Source of the DNA: Gentiana macrophylla
Taxonomy: Eukaryota > Streptophyta > Magnoliopsida > Gentianales > Gentianaceae
Assembly: GCA_026214975.1 (NCBI GenBank)
Contig: CM047806.1
Coordinates: 97,115,811-97,179,810, forward strand
Direction of reading: 5' to 3'
Length of the DNA: 64,000 nucleotides
Positions 34,281 to 46,362 of the stretch are shown here, piece after piece; positions within the stretch are counted from its first letter, which is position 1, and every line of letters starts with the position of its first letter. Under the pieces are notes generated by a model. That model ran no database searches. It had not been told where the DNA came from and saw only the letters and a list, made by a program, of their open reading frames with translations. The translations under genes and the position numbers were made by a program.

Positions 34281-35100
34281 TCAAGCATGCTTCAAAACTG
34301 CCCCCAAAACTCAGAAATCATCCATAAACACCGCCATACACTTATCAATCAAATCAAAAAAATGGCAAGCATGCATCTCAAATGTCGCGGGTGCATTACA
34401 CAACCCGAAAGGCATTCTTCGAAATGCAAAGGTGCCATAGGGGCAAGTAAACGTGGTCTTTCTTTGGTCATTGACATCAATGTGAATCTGATAATAACCA
34501 CTAAATCCATCAAGAAAACAATAAAATGCATGACCAAAGAAGCTTATCTAACTCTTGATCAACAAACGGGAGTGGGAAATGATCCTTCCTAGTCTTTTCA
34601 TTCAACATGCGAAAATCAATGCAGACTGATGACCAAAGAATGTGTATGCATAAAAAAGACTCACCTTGCTCATTTGTTAGCACCGTAATGCCGCCCTTCT
34701 TAGGTACCACCTGTGTGGGACTCACCCACTCACTGTCCGAGATGGGGTAGATGATGCCCAACGTCAACATCTTCACCACTTCCTTTCTTACCACTTCCAG
34801 TAAATGCGGGTTTAGTCTCCTTTGCGGTTGACGCCTCGGTCTCGCCCCATCCTCGAGAATGATTTTGTGCTTACATATGTCGGCACTGATCCGCTTGATA
34901 TCCACCATTTTCCATCCAAAAGCTCGTTTCCTCATCTTCAAGACTTGAACTAGCTTTACTTCCTGCAAGGCCGTTAGTGAAACAGATATAATAACTGGAA
35001 GTAAATCACTACCTTCAAGGAAAACATATTTGAGATGTTGAGGAAGCGGTTTCAACTCCAAATCCGTCGGTGGTTCCTCAATGGATGGCTTTGGCATATC
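34281..35100 (-). pseudogene. pol: Athila reverse transcriptase
   Basis: Frame 35097-34510 starts LPQHLKYVFLEGSDLLPVII and continues RRLNPHLLEVVRKEVVKMLT, WVSPTQVVPKKGGITVL and CIDFRMLNEKTRKDHFPLPF. Before CIDFR about ten residues unlike the family stand in place of the usual linker. After a frame change come the fingers/palm segments equivalent to GYYQIHIDVNDQ, RMPFGLCNAPATF and the catalytic AVFMDDF (34317-34328 on the minus strand, both Asp present). It would copy element RNA; frameshifts break it. Confidence 0.88.
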
Positions 35101-35439
35101 CTCCGCGAACCGAGATCCAGCTTTTAGTCCAAATTAGCTTCCATGAACTCTCCCGCCGAGATACATGGCATAAACTCGCATCACCCGGTCGTCGCCAATA
35201 CCTTGCATGATTTCATCAAACATTTCTCCAATGGTTCCTTGTGCCCCTGCAAATTCACATTCTCCAAAACACACGGGTGGATGACATCTATCGAAAAACA
35301 ATCGCTCATCTCATTCTCGGGTGTTTCATGGTTTTGTACACATTAATCTTGACACTATCTTGACCAACTCTTAAAATTATATCCCCTCTTAACGTGTATC
35401 AAGGTCTCCCCAAAGATTTAGGAAAGGCCGACCTAACAA

Positions 35440-36230
35440 AAGAGGTGTCTTAGAATCGAGTCCATATCAAGAACCACGAAATCAACTGAAACACAAATTT
35501 ATCAACTTGAACCAACACATCATCGGCTACTCCTAGCGGTGTCCTAACTGACCTATCCGCCATTTGCAAAGTCATGCCCGTTGGTTCTAATCTCCCTAGG
35601 CCCAACTTATCATAAAATGACTTTGGCATCAAACTAACCGATGCCCCCAAATCGCAAAGCACATTTTTGAAAACAGTCTCTCCTATGGTTATCGGGATAG
35701 TAAACCGCCTCTATCTTGAATTTTGGGAGGGATTTTATTCTCAAAATGGCGGAACATTCATAACTCAACTGACCATCTCATTGCATTTTCTCTTGCTTGA
35801 AAGCATATTCTTTAAAAACTTGAAATATGATGGGATGTTAGCAATGATATCCAACATTGGCATGGTCACTTCAAATTTCTCAAAATTTCTAAAAATTTGG
35901 CTTGACTTTGGGTCAAGACCTCTTTTTTAGTTGTTTTGGGAGGAAATGGTAAAGTGGTCACGCCAAAACCCGGGAGGAGGGGAATTTTACCTTTACTACC
36001 TTTAGGCTCGAGTGGTGGCGATGGCTCTTCTTCCTTTACATCAATGATTATCGATCCGACTTTGGCCTCGACGCTTCTTCCCACTTTCGCTTGTATTCTT
36101 CCACTTCCTTTCCAACCTCGAGATTCTCTCTTTTTCAGCCCTTTTCTCAACATCCTCATCAAAACCTTCTTGCTCACCCAACGCCCTTTGTAATCACACA
36201 CTTTCTTCTCGGAGTTTGGTGTCATCTTCT
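35440..36230 (-). pseudogene. Athila protease and upstream linker
   Basis: 35662-35450 contains ALCDLGASVSLMPKSFYDKL and LQMADRSVRTPLGVADDVLV, the aspartic protease of Athila (CDLGAS as active-site loop). The upstream frame 36225-35866 is a charged, proline-rich linker between Gag and protease ending QAKFLEILRNLK. Frames differ between the two blocks. Confidence 0.8.
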
Positions 36231-36471
36231 CAAGTTCTCGACCTTGTTGATCCGCTTTTTTACACTCCGGTGACTACCGCACAAACATCTTTAGATTCCT
36301 TGGGGTTCCTCTCCGTGTTACTAGGTAGCCCCGCACTCAAAGGTGGTTGAGATCTATTCTCGGTCAACTAGCCCATCTCGAATCTCCAAATTCCATATGG
36401 CCGCTCTCTGCTCACCAAAAGCTTATTCAATCGATCAAGCCCTTCTTCCAAGACTTCCTTTGACTTCCCGA

Positions 36472-38486
36472 CTACCCCTTGTTGATTATTGAGCCGCTTT
36501 TGCTTATGGGCATTCGGATGTTGATAAGTCTCGCAATTTTGATTCCCGCCTTGTTGAGTATTCTCGCTGGTTGTCGCTTTGTTGCCCTTGCTCGACTCCC
36601 ATTATCTCTATTCTGATTATTGCCCCATTGGCCTTGTCGATTCTGACCCCAACTCTGGTTACCTGAACTTTGATTTTGGCTTTCATAACCTTGGTTGTTG
36701 AAGTTTTGATGTTGTCGACCCCAACTACCTTGATTATTCTCTCTCCAACCACCTTGGAAATTCTGAGGGTTCCCTTGCTCTCTATTCTGATTCCAACCAC
36801 GGTTGCCTTGGCCTTGACTATTTTGGTTCCACTCTCGGTTGCCTCGGTCCCAATTCCCTTGGCCACCTTGATTTCCTTGGTTCCAATTTTGGCCTTTCTG
36901 GTTGTTATTCCATGAATTCCCAAAATTCTGGTTCCTCCCATTATTCCTGCAATTGTTGTGATTCCAAATTTTCCTTGGTTGTTGTTGCCCTCGATTCCAA
37001 TTCCTCCGAATTATTTCCAATGTAATTCACATCATTCGGTTGCATCTCTTCTTCCATACCAAGTCCCATTGATGATTCAAAATCTTGATAGTATGGTGGA
37101 GCTCATGAGCTTGGACTATTACCCCACCGATTATTTGGATTCGCGCCCACCAAAACTCTGCAAGTTGCCCAAACCGAGGGTTCTTCCCGGGACTTTGTTG
37201 ACTACTACCACTCGAGCTTCCCACTCCCAATCTGCTGAGTACGGCTACCAACTCTTCCACCACCGCAATCGGTTGTGGCCGAGACACACTTGCTATAGGT
37301 TGTTGAGGAATCGGCCGTGGGACCGGCCGTGGTGTCTGCCGAGGTAATCATGAGGGCAAGTCGACCTACTCGGATTCGAACAAAATCGAAATGAATGATT
37401 ACCTCCACATAATCGACAAACTGTAATGCATCTTCCATTTTCTTCACCTTGGTTTGCAAAGCCAACAACTCATTGTGTGCAAATGCCTCTTTGTCGAATC
37501 GTTCTTCAAGTGCCTTCACAGCTTGGTGAGACTCATTCGGGTTGTCTGTCCTCGAACTTGAGACCCATTCATCATCCCTTTCAATTGCATCATTAATATG
37601 TTGCATAGCCAACTCGGGATCAATCCTTGTCAAACCCTTTCCACTTGCCGATCCAAAAGATTTCTATCCGATTTATCCAAGGCTCGATAGAAATTTATAA
37701 CTTGTTCAACCGCACTCAAATTGTGGGAGGGCACTTTTTCATCAAAGCTCAACCTCTCAACTTTCTCTTTCATAGTCTCTCCTTTTCTCCCACTAAAGTT
37801 ATGAATTTCACGCTTCAAATCTTCAATCTTTGCCGGAGGAAAATACTTTTTCGTAAAAACATCGCCACTTCCGCCCAAGTAGATAGGGAGCCATTTGGTA
37901 AGGTGTTAAACCATGTTTTTGCAGCCCTCTCAAAGCAAATCGAAACATCATCAACTTGAGTGCCTCATCGGTCACTCCATTATACTTCAATGTCGAGATT
38001 ATTTGTAGGTAATTGTCCAAAACTCATTAGATCCTCATTCCTTTGCCCATAGAAAACCGCATTCTCACCGATAAGATTTATAACATTTTGCTTTGGTTCC
38101 ATGTTGTTAGCATGGACAAATGGAATTTTCGATTGGGTTGTGGCTACCCTTGGTATGGAGTAACCACATAATCTCTCAACAAACAAACCCTTGATTGGCA
38201 AAGGGTCATTCTGCTGTCATTGATTCGCGTTGTTCGATTAGCTTGAAGAAACCGATTCTGCGTCCGCTAATTGTTGAACCAATCAAGTAATCACGATTGT
38301 CCCGACCCAATGCTTGTTGTTGAAGTTGTACATTCCTTCCAAAGCGGGATTGAACAAATTCCTCCCATCCGCCCTTGCAACCAAAGGAGGATTTCTTTCA
38401 CGTGGATGAGGGGTGTTTAGATGGCCCAATCCTCCAACTTGAGATGTATCATCACCATTCAACCTATCTCTTCCGCCGGTCGCCAT
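36472..38486 (-). pseudogene. gag: Athila gag (main copy)
   Basis: Gag start at about 38486 (MATGGRDRLNGDDTSQVGGL) behind the right PBS. Capsid segments follow in three frames: FVHANNMEPKQNVINLIGEN, STLKYNGVTDEALKLMMFRF, then FFPPAKIEDLKREIHNFSGR and RKGETMKEKVERL (37878-37630), a coiled-coil-like part (37633-37205), and an extreme Gln/Asn/Gly-rich C-terminus (37020-36472, repeats such as NWNQGNQGGQGNWDRGN). The Q/N-rich tail is known from Athila Gags near the RNA-binding end. Many one-base gaps relative to the copy at 25153-25960. Confidence 0.85.
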
Positions 38487-38724
38487 ACTTTCTTCCTCTC
38501 AAGAAGAATCAAGCTTCTTGTCCGCCCACGGTGTCTCGAAGCCGAGGCATTTATCTTTTCTCAATTGGCTTGCGTGCCTATCAATCTCCGGGTAAAAGGC
38601 TCTCAGAGGAGTCCTAAACTCCGGGTCATACACTGCAAGTCAAATCAAACAACAAGAAAACAATAAAGAAAACGACCTAAGCCCAAGCTTTCGGTCAACT
38701 TTTGTGATATCAAAGCATTGCCAA

Positions 38725-38741
38725 TCCCGCAACGGGCGCCA
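38725..38741 (-). other. Primer binding site beside the right Athila LTR, mutated
   Basis: Minus strand TGGCGCCCGTTGCGGGA, which is the Athila primer site with one extra C and a missing GC/G pair compared with the perfect copy at 26007-26024. It lies 3 bp from the LTR end, as expected for a 5' LTR in minus orientation. Confidence 0.85.
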
Positions 38742-38744
38742 ACT

Positions 38745-40295
38745 TGATAAGCGGATTTTCTACGGTCCGGTCGATCAAGTAAAACTCAAACCTTAGCAAA
38801 ATCTACTTTCTAACCGGCAAAGGGACCGGGTCGATTGCGTGATAGTGCTTGAGGAGTCCGAGGTCGAACCCACAGAGATTGGTTTTGAATGCCACAATTG
38901 ACTTAGTGCTCAGTTCAGGTCAAACAGATAGATATGAAGTTACACTATTGTATAAAAGAAAGATTACACTACTCGAATTCTAAACAATTAAAGGAGGTAT
39001 GGTCAACTACGCTTTCAAATGGATTACTTTACCCTCGTAAAGATTGCCCCGGAGTGTGCCTTACTCTACCTTGCCGCTAACAACAATAACCCATAGAACA
39101 AACCCCGTGATTGAACTGACTTGATGACTAGGGCGCCAATCTAGTACACGGGTAGGTGTCGAACTACCTTTCAAGCTCAAAACTTCTACGGTCTCGAAAC
39201 CCCGTTCCCACACGTCGCCGCAACATACATTTATAAGCTAAGTGTGTGCAATGGTGAACTAGGTGATCAATCTAGCTCAAAAACGATTCAAACAAGTTTC
39301 GAGAAATGGATTATTAATTAGAACATTTATTTACGCACTACACTACCTCCCGGTTCATCAATCTAACGGCGTTTCACCCGCCTTCACATAGTTCAACCAT
39401 ACAAGGAATCTAGCTACTCATAATCGAATCTAAGCAATAAAAACGGAAGAAAAACATCACAACAACAATAGAATAACAAAAGAACATACTTACTTTACTC
39501 AACTTGAAGGAGATGCCAAATGTGCTTACAAAAGATCGAATTTTTGTCAAGTGAAAAGTTACGGATCGAAGCTAAAAGTTAGTAGATCAAAGAGGGATTG
39601 AAAGAGGATTCTAATGATATATAACACTTAGTCTAGCTCTAAAAGACGAAGAAAATCGCCCAAAATCTCCAAAACTATCTAATATTATCGCCTTCTTTTT
39701 TTCTACTTGGTCATTGTGTGAGAAAATGAGCAAATTATATAGAAAAGCCTCGTCCGTCCGGATGTCCTCAATGTCCGGCCGGATCGTTTGATTCTCAGTG
39801 TCCGGACGGATGCATAGATGTCCGTCCGGATGACATGCTCTTGTCCGTCCGGATGCTTCCTCTGTCCGTCCGGATGATTCTCTGTCCGTCCGGATGGGTT
39901 CTTCATCAAATTTTTCTCAAAAACCAGTGAGTTAGCCGTCCGGACAGCCATTTGTAGCCATAATCTTCACTTTTCCACCTTCAACCTCCGTGTTTCGCCT
40001 CGGGCACGTCTAAACATCATACTTCTCGTCTTTCAGGCTCTCGAGACACCCTAGTCCTGTATCCATATGAAAACAACACGAAAACGCATAACCCCGCAAA
40101 CTACGGGTGCTCGGGAAAAACGAGTATAAAATGCTAAAATAAGGTCGAGTTTACGGAAAACCGACAGTCACTCGCCGTGCAATAAATCCTCATTTAATAC
40201 TCAAGATAGGGTCTAAACTCACCCAAAACATGCCAGAAATGTGATAATCGTGGGTTGAACTGTACAGAAATGTACTGTAAAGTTGGTTCCCATCA
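38745..40295 (-). repeat. Athila 5' LTR (right copy)
   Basis: 1551-bp partner of 26028-27604, ends TGATAAG...CCCATCA. It carries the same motif array (39753-39946) and TATA-like box (39734-39742). One array unit is missing relative to the left LTR: a 22-bp loss between two CGTCCGGACA repeats near 39940. The flank from 40296 on (GGCATATTCG) is unrelated DNA. Confidence 0.92.
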
Positions 40296-40555
40296 GGCAT
40301 ATTCGAGGAGGTTCGAATGCGAGATAGACGTCTACCAATCGTAGCTTGGAGATACAACTCGGAAGATCACGGCTTCTCTCCGGTTGGGTAAATCTTAAAC
40401 CTTCTTGTAGTTATATTAATTAATCATGTGAATTAAATCATGGTAAAATCACATATGAATTTAATTTGTAGCTTCTGCTGTGCATGATCGAGTGTCTCGA
40501 TCGGTACTGTGAATCAGATCTGACGATCCAATTATTTAACGGATCCGGATTGGGG
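40296..40555. other. Gene-free spacer
   Basis: Between the Athila 5' LTR and the copia relic. No coding region or repeat partner seen; possibly the 3' end of the copia element read on the minus strand. Confidence 0.4.
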
Positions 40556-41790
40556 TTTTTGTATATCCAGCAAAAGCTGCCCGGGCCACTACAATTCACA
40601 CGTAATAGCTGCCATGGAATGATTCTCCGCCTCTGCAGGAGAACGTGACACTGTCTGTTGTTTCTTAGTCTTCCATAAGACCGGTGATGTACCAAGCACC
40701 ACGAACCACCCACTCAATGAACGGCGAGTAACCGGGCAACTAGACCAATCCGAATCACTTCACCTCTCCAAACACAAAGGGCTTTCAGCTCGCAAGAGTA
40801 TACCCTTGCCGGGGTTCTTCTTCAAATAGCGGACTACCCGCAACACGGCATCCCAATGTGTGAGCCGCGGATCTTGCATAAACTGAGAAAGAACATGAAC
40901 TGGATATGTCAGATTGGGTCGAGTGACATCAAGATAAATTAGACGACCCAACAATCTCCGGTATTTACCAGGGTCATCCAACAAGTCACTCTCATCAATA
41001 GCTAAACGATGATTTTGTTCCATGGGAAACTCGACAGGCCGAGCCCCTAACAAGCCTGTTTCCTCAATAATATCCAAAGCATAATTTCATCGGGATAGAA
41101 TATGCCGGTTGAATTTTCGACAACCTCCAACCCACGAAAATACTTTAACCGTCCCAAATCATTCATTTAAAAACAGCTGCTCAAATAATTCTTGAACACT
41201 TGTAGTGCCGTCGCATTGTTTCCAGAAAGAATCATATCGTCGACATAAACCAACACATTAATGTGAACATCCCCACGAACAAGAGTAAAAATAGAGTAAC
41301 AGAATAAGATTGGTGAAATCCATACATTTTCAAAACGGATGCCATTTTCACAATCCAGCAATGAAGCTTCTACTTCAACCCATATAAGGAGTTGAGCATC
41401 CTACATACCATATTACGGTGTGGATGCTCAAAGCCAGGAGGAATTCGCATATAGAGCTCCTCATCCAGATCCCCGTGAAGGAAGGCATTGTGGACGTCCA
41501 TCTGGTGAAGTTCCTATTTTTTAACAGCAGCGACTGCGGGAAATGCCTGAACTGTTACCAATTTTTGCCTCCTGAGCAAAAGTCTCATGATAATCGATCC
41601 CTTCGACTTGGTGATTACCAAAAGCAACCAACCGATCTTTTAGCCGTTGATGATTACCCAACTCACAAACTTTTCGGTATATACCCATTTGATACCGAGT
41701 GCTTTCTTCCCCGGACCCAAGTGACTTGTTCCTCTAGGGCCCGTATTTTTCTACCATAGCTCGGCGCCATCCATCAAATCTTACTGCCTC
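40556..41790 (-). pseudogene. Ty1/copia pol relic (RT and RNase H)
   Basis: Minus-strand pieces in order. RT: ARLVAFGNHQVEGIDYHET-like text near 41600, [20 protein letters not shown] (in a + strand-masked frame near 41490), VYVDDMILSGN at about 41225-41257 with both catalytic Asp. Connection: GARPVEFPMEQNHRL, KYRRLLGRLIYLDVTRPNL, SQFMQDPRLTHWDAVLRVVR (41077-40760). RNase H: CDSDW near 40750 and KKQQTVSRSPAEAENHSMAA near 40650. Stops and frame changes are frequent; gag, PR and IN are missing and the left end is undefined. Confidence 0.85.
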
Positions 41791-42010
41791 TTTAAATGAT
41801 TTTGAAGGGTTACCTGCACTGACATTTGCTAGAAAGCGTCTATGTGGGTTCGGCTGAAGACAAAGAACCCAACCCATTTGCTACCGAATCTGAAGGCTCA
41901 GTTGAAGGTTGGGTTCTTCTGAGGTATTCAAATCTGGATACAAAGAGGAAATCTTGCACTTGGTTTTGCATCTGGTCAGTTTGCATGAAGTTGAAGTCAA
42001 GGTGGAGATT

Positions 42011-42510
42011 TGTAATGGTGACATAAACTATGCTACTGAGTTTGGTCAGCCAAGTGGGATACTCTGCTGAATCTGTGTGGAAACTATGGTGGTCAGCAAG
42101 GCCTGAATGTGTCTTCTGAGTCTGGTGTTCTGCTGAATGGGGTCAGCAGACTGATCATCTGTTGAGTTTGGTTTGCTGAGTGCGTTCTGAGTAATACTTG
42201 GGGAACACGTCTGCATGGTTTTCTGGTTCTAGATAAAGTTACTTCTATGGTATTTTAGTTATTATCTGGTTTGGGTGTTAAGTCGGTTAGGGTTTGATTC
42301 CCAAGGCTATAAATACCATTTGTACCTTATCTGTTATAAATTGTAACTTTCAAGTGATAATAAAATAATCCTCGATTGTCAGTGGAGTAGCCGGCATATT
42401 GCCGAAAACCACGTTAAATCTGTGTTCTTGTTTCTATGTTTGTTTACTTGTTAATTGTTTATCTTTAGTCACAATCACCATCATTTCTTGATCGATCCGT
42501 TATGACACAA
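42011..42510 (+). repeat. Tork-like copia LTR inside the left duplicate
   Basis: Starts TGTAATGG after a GGTGGAGATT polypurine-like tract and ends at about TTATGACACA. It has a CTATAAATACC TATA box (42309-42319). It corresponds to 56691-57188 and 52032-52534. The body of its copia element is absent; upstream of 41892 the sequence differs. Confidence 0.85.
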
Positions 42511-42639
42511 AAATACTGTTTGTTTCACAAGATATGTTTCTATTGTTTTTATTCTAATAAAATCACATAAATGTATCACTTTGTTTATAATTAATAAAAG
42601 CCTTGTTAAATTATTCGATCATACTATGTAACAATGCGA

Positions 42640-44788
42640 ATATTTGAGCGAAAATAAATTTAACAGGGAAAGTAAAATACGAATCTGCTGTGATTAAACA
42701 TCATCCCAAAGAACATTCAGACCATAAGTGGACTTCTGCATTTTTTTTCGAAGGGTCTGGCGGAAGCATGCTATTTGACATGACTAAAAAGTTTGCCACT
42801 GCAGCAAATGACTGGAATACACATGTTTTTGGAAACATCTTTACTCAAAAAAAGAATTTCTCGGCCAGAATGCAAGGCGTTGAAGAAAGTTTGGAAAGGG
42901 CACCCTCCATGTTCTTATCAAATCTACATAGTGCCCTTAATGAAGAACTAGACGATATACTGATACAATAGGAATTTTATTGGCATCAAAGATCCCAACT
43001 TAAGTGGCTCACTGAAGGGGAAAGAAATTCTCATTTTTATCACCTGTCAACAATCAAGAGAAAGCAAAGAAAGAATACCAGTTACCTTAAAATGAACAGG
43101 GAGACTGGTGTTATGATGTTACTACCCTAAATGTAATCGTGAAGATGTTCTATTCCAACCTCTATAGAGAGGACCCAAACCTACATATTCCGGACTTTGA
43201 TTTTAGACTACCTACACTTTCGGACTCAGACATTTGTTTCTTGAACAAAAGAGTCACTGAGAAAGAGATAGGGGATGCTTTATTTGAGATGGGAGACTAC
43301 AAAGCTCCGGGTCCAGATGGAATCCCTGCTGATTTCTTAAAAAAAATGTTGGCCCATCACCTGTAAGTCCCTCATCCCGTTTGTTGTTAATGCTTTTGAA
43401 GAAGGTAAATTTGATGAACGCCTGAATCACACAGTGGTCTCCTTAATTCCAAAAGTTAACCCCGCCTGAAAATATTACCAAGTTTAGGCCGATTGCTATG
43501 ACTAATGTTTCTGTGAAACTAATTTCCAAAGTTTTTGCAAATGGACTTCAATCTGTCATTCGGAATTTGGTGAGCCAAAATCAAGCTGCTTTTATACCAG
43601 GGAGAGGTAGTACTGGTAATATCATTCTTGCACATGAAGTACTGCACTTCTTTAAACAGAAGACCTGGAAAAAGGGAGCTATGTTGTTAAAAATAGATTT
43701 GGAATTCGTGGAGCTAGTACTGGCCAAGGTAGGATTCTCCTAGAAGATTGTTGATCTGGTTTTATTCTCCCTCAAAATGTCTAAATTGAGAATGCTGTGG
43801 AATGGTAACTTGTTGAGTTCTATCAAACCGCAAAGAGGACTTAGACAAGGAGACCTCATGGCCCCGTATTTATTTGTTCTTTGCATGGAGTGTCTAAGCC
43901 AGTAAATAGATAATGCAGTCAGGGATGGCCACTGGAAACCGATCAAGGTTAGTAGACAATCTCCTCATCTATTTCATATCTTTTTTGCTGATGATTTGGT
44001 CCTGTTTGGAGATGCTTCTGTGGAACAGGCTGGTGTGATTAAGCAGGTGCTTGATAAATTTTGTGAGTATTCAAGCCAGAAAGTTAGTAGTCGTAAATCC
44101 AGATTTTGTGTATCGAAGAATACATAGCCTCACATGAAAATCCTAATCAACCAGGAACTCGATATGCAATGCACTGACAACGTGGGACAATATCTTGGGA
44201 TGCCACTACTACATTCCAAGACTACTAGGAACACCAATAGCTTTATTGTTGATAAAATGAGGAGGAAATTAACCAATTGGAAATTTAAGAGCCTGGCTCG
44301 AGCAGGCAGAATGATCCTAATTAAGAGCTCATTGGCAATTCATCCTTTTTATGCAATGCAAATGGTCAAATTTCCTCAAAGTAACTTGGATCAAATGGAG
44401 AAAATCTGTAGAAGCTTCTTTTGGGGTGAGGAAAATGGGGAAAAAATGGATGCACTTCTTTTCTTGGAATAAGGCTTGTCAACCAAGAGATAGTGAGGTT
44501 TAGGTTTCAAAAACATGAAACTCATGAATATTGCACTCCTTGGAAAGCTTCTCTGGCAACCTCTCACTGATGATCATTCGCTGTGGGTCGTGACTCGATT
44601 CAGAATATCCTGCCTTTGAGAAGCCTAAAACCACCAGCTATACGGTTTGGAAAGGTATTTGCTATGCGGCAGCTTCTTTGAAGGAGGGTTTTGATGTCAT
44701 TGATAATTTGATTTTCTGGAGCAATGCCAGTAACAAGAAATATAGTGTGGCTGATGGATATGCCTTCCTCTACAAGGACACCCAACCT
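42640..44788 (+). pseudogene. LINE ORF2 relic, left copy
   Basis: Non-LTR (L1-type) endonuclease/reverse transcriptase, 5'-truncated in the endonuclease (IKHHPKEHSDH). Then FGNIFTQKKNFSARMQGVEE, WLTEGERNSHFYHLSTIKR, DYKAPGPDGIPADF, MTNVSVKLISKVFANGLQSV, QAAFIPGRGSTGNIILAHEV, FFADDLVLFGDA (catalytic Asp pair at 43990-43995), LGMPLLHSKTTRN and SLARAGRMILIKSSLAI. Compared with the right copy it lacks about 42 bp near 42735 and the KDYDRVDLK palm segment near 43703. Multiple frameshifts and stops. The RT tail is cut at 44788. Confidence 0.9.
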
Positions 44789-44927
44789 GCTATTAACATA
44801 ATGTGTAAGCGGATATTACAATCGATGTCCGCAATACTTTCGTGCACACCCTTCTTTGCAGGCTCTATTGTACTGTAAGGTAAGTGGCCTTATAAATCCT
44901 TCCATCTATGGAAGAAATATATTATTG

Positions 44928-46166
44928 ACGAAAATTCAAAATATATACCTTCGGATAAAAATATATAGTTTGTTTAGTATACCCCTATTTTCAATTCTTA
45001 CAAGCATAGCCCCGTCAAAATACTCAGTAGGACGGGTAATTTGGAATTCAGGCCGGGATATATTGTCATGAGGCCGGATTAAAATTACACGTCCTGAGCA
45101 ACTTTTCTCACTCGATCGGGCTAAAAATACCCGTCCAGCATTTCTTTTTCTTTTTTTTTTTTTCCGCAGATGTCCAACTTTTTTTATTTTTTTATTCTGA
45201 GGCCGAATTATAATTTTCTTTCAATTACAAATCTCACCAAACGAATCTGCAAATATCCCTTGTCGATCATCGTTCCTGTTTTCTTGAAAATCATCTGCAA
45301 ATATCCCTTGATTTCTTTTATTTTTTTCCTTTTTCTTGCTTCACCTTTCCTGTGTTTCCCTTTCATTATCAAACAAAAAAAAAATGCAATTCCTTAGCCA
45401 TTTTTTTCTCTCGTCTTGCCTGACTTGCATTCAAAAACGAAAAAAAAAAGTTCCTTCGTTTTTTCTTCAGCTTTGATCATCACTTTGCATCTTCTTTATG
45501 AAAAAAAATTTAATTCCTTTTTTTTTCTTTTTTCTTTTTCTACTTTCGTGATTCCTCCTTGAAACCACCCACCCCCACCCCCACCCCCACCCCCACCCCC
45601 ACCCCTAGGAAGCAGCCGGACCTACTAATTAAAAGGGAAAAAATTATATTCCCAGCACTTTGTGATTGAATTTGCTGCCGACTTTTGACCTATACCATCC
45701 CTATTTGACTTTGACCTCCTTTCGTCATCAAATCTGGGTTTTCTTCAGATGATCGAAGATGGCAGAAAGGATTTTTGCATATGATCGACTATGGTTTTTT
45801 TTTTACTTTCAATCATGACGACGTGAACACAAGATTTGTAATTGAAAAAAAAATATAATTCGGATATAATTTGGCCTCAGAATAAAAAGGAAAAAAACGT
45901 CGGACAATTTTGCAAAAAAATTAAAAAAAAAAAAATGTAGGACGGGAATTTTAGCCCGTCCGAGTGAGAAAAGTTGTCCAGGACGTGTTATTTTAGTCCG
46001 GCCTCAATGAAAAACAACTCGGCCTCATGACAATATATCCCGACCTGAATGCCAAATTGTCCGTCCTACTGAGTATTTTGACAGGGTTATGCTTGAAAGA
46101 ATTAAAAATAAAGGTATACAAAAAAAACTATTTTTACCCAAAGATATATATTTTCAATTCCCCCTT
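44928..46166. mobile_element. Non-autonomous element with about 310-bp terminal inverted repeats
   Basis: Left arm about 44928-45240 is complementary to right arm about 45833-46166 with modest divergence (for example the ACTCAGTAGGACGG / CCGTCCTACTGAGT and ATGAGGCCG / CGGCCTCAT blocks). Core of about 590 bp without coding capacity; it includes a C-rich microsatellite. Long TIRs and small size fit a MULE-type MITE or foldback element. A clear 9-bp target duplication was not found. Confidence 0.8.
45564..45606 (+). repeat. (CCCCCA)n microsatellite
   Basis: About six CCCCCA units in the core of the inverted-repeat element. The complementary strand is G-rich with regularly spaced G5 runs and could form a G-quadruplex. 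Confidence 0.95.
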
Positions 46167-46362
46167 ATTATTTCCGAGATATTCAATCCTTATAAAGCAA
46201 AAACATATTACCGATCCTTTTATCTCCGAGAACACGTGTGGATAAATTAATCTGTCATTATTCTACTGATGGGGTTTATTCAATTCGGTCAAAACGATAT
46301 ACATTATGTCGTACGAATTGAATAGTCAAACCACCATTGCAACATTATCTTCTTCATCATCT

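Larger units (their letters stand above)
26028..40295 (-). mobile_element. Athila-lineage Ty3/gypsy element, 14.3 kb
   Basis: Reading right to left: LTR, PBS, gag, PR, RT, RNase H, IN, third ORF, polypurine tract, LTR. The PBS type, the large size, the Q/N-rich Gag and the ORF behind IN identify Athila. Every gene is frameshifted. A target-site duplication cannot be checked because the left LTR continues into another PBS and gag (25153-26027). Confidence 0.92.
41892..44788 (+). repeat. Segmental duplicate, left copy (copia end + LINE)
   Basis: Matches 56572-59532 throughout: 3' non-coding end of a Tork-like copia, its LTR (42011-42510), the same flank, and LINE ORF2. Both copies share the copia-LINE junction and at least one LINE stop codon, so this is a duplicated piece of chromosome rather than two insertions. 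Ends are abrupt, without target-site duplications. Confidence 0.85.

Noticed and set aside
36670..36915. Plus-strand frame rich in Leu/Ile/Pro
   Set aside because: Shadow of the Gln/Asn-rich Gag tail on the other strand.
40311..40321. GGTTCGAATGC resembling a tRNA B box
   Set aside because: No A box, no cloverleaf partner and no anticodon arm around it.
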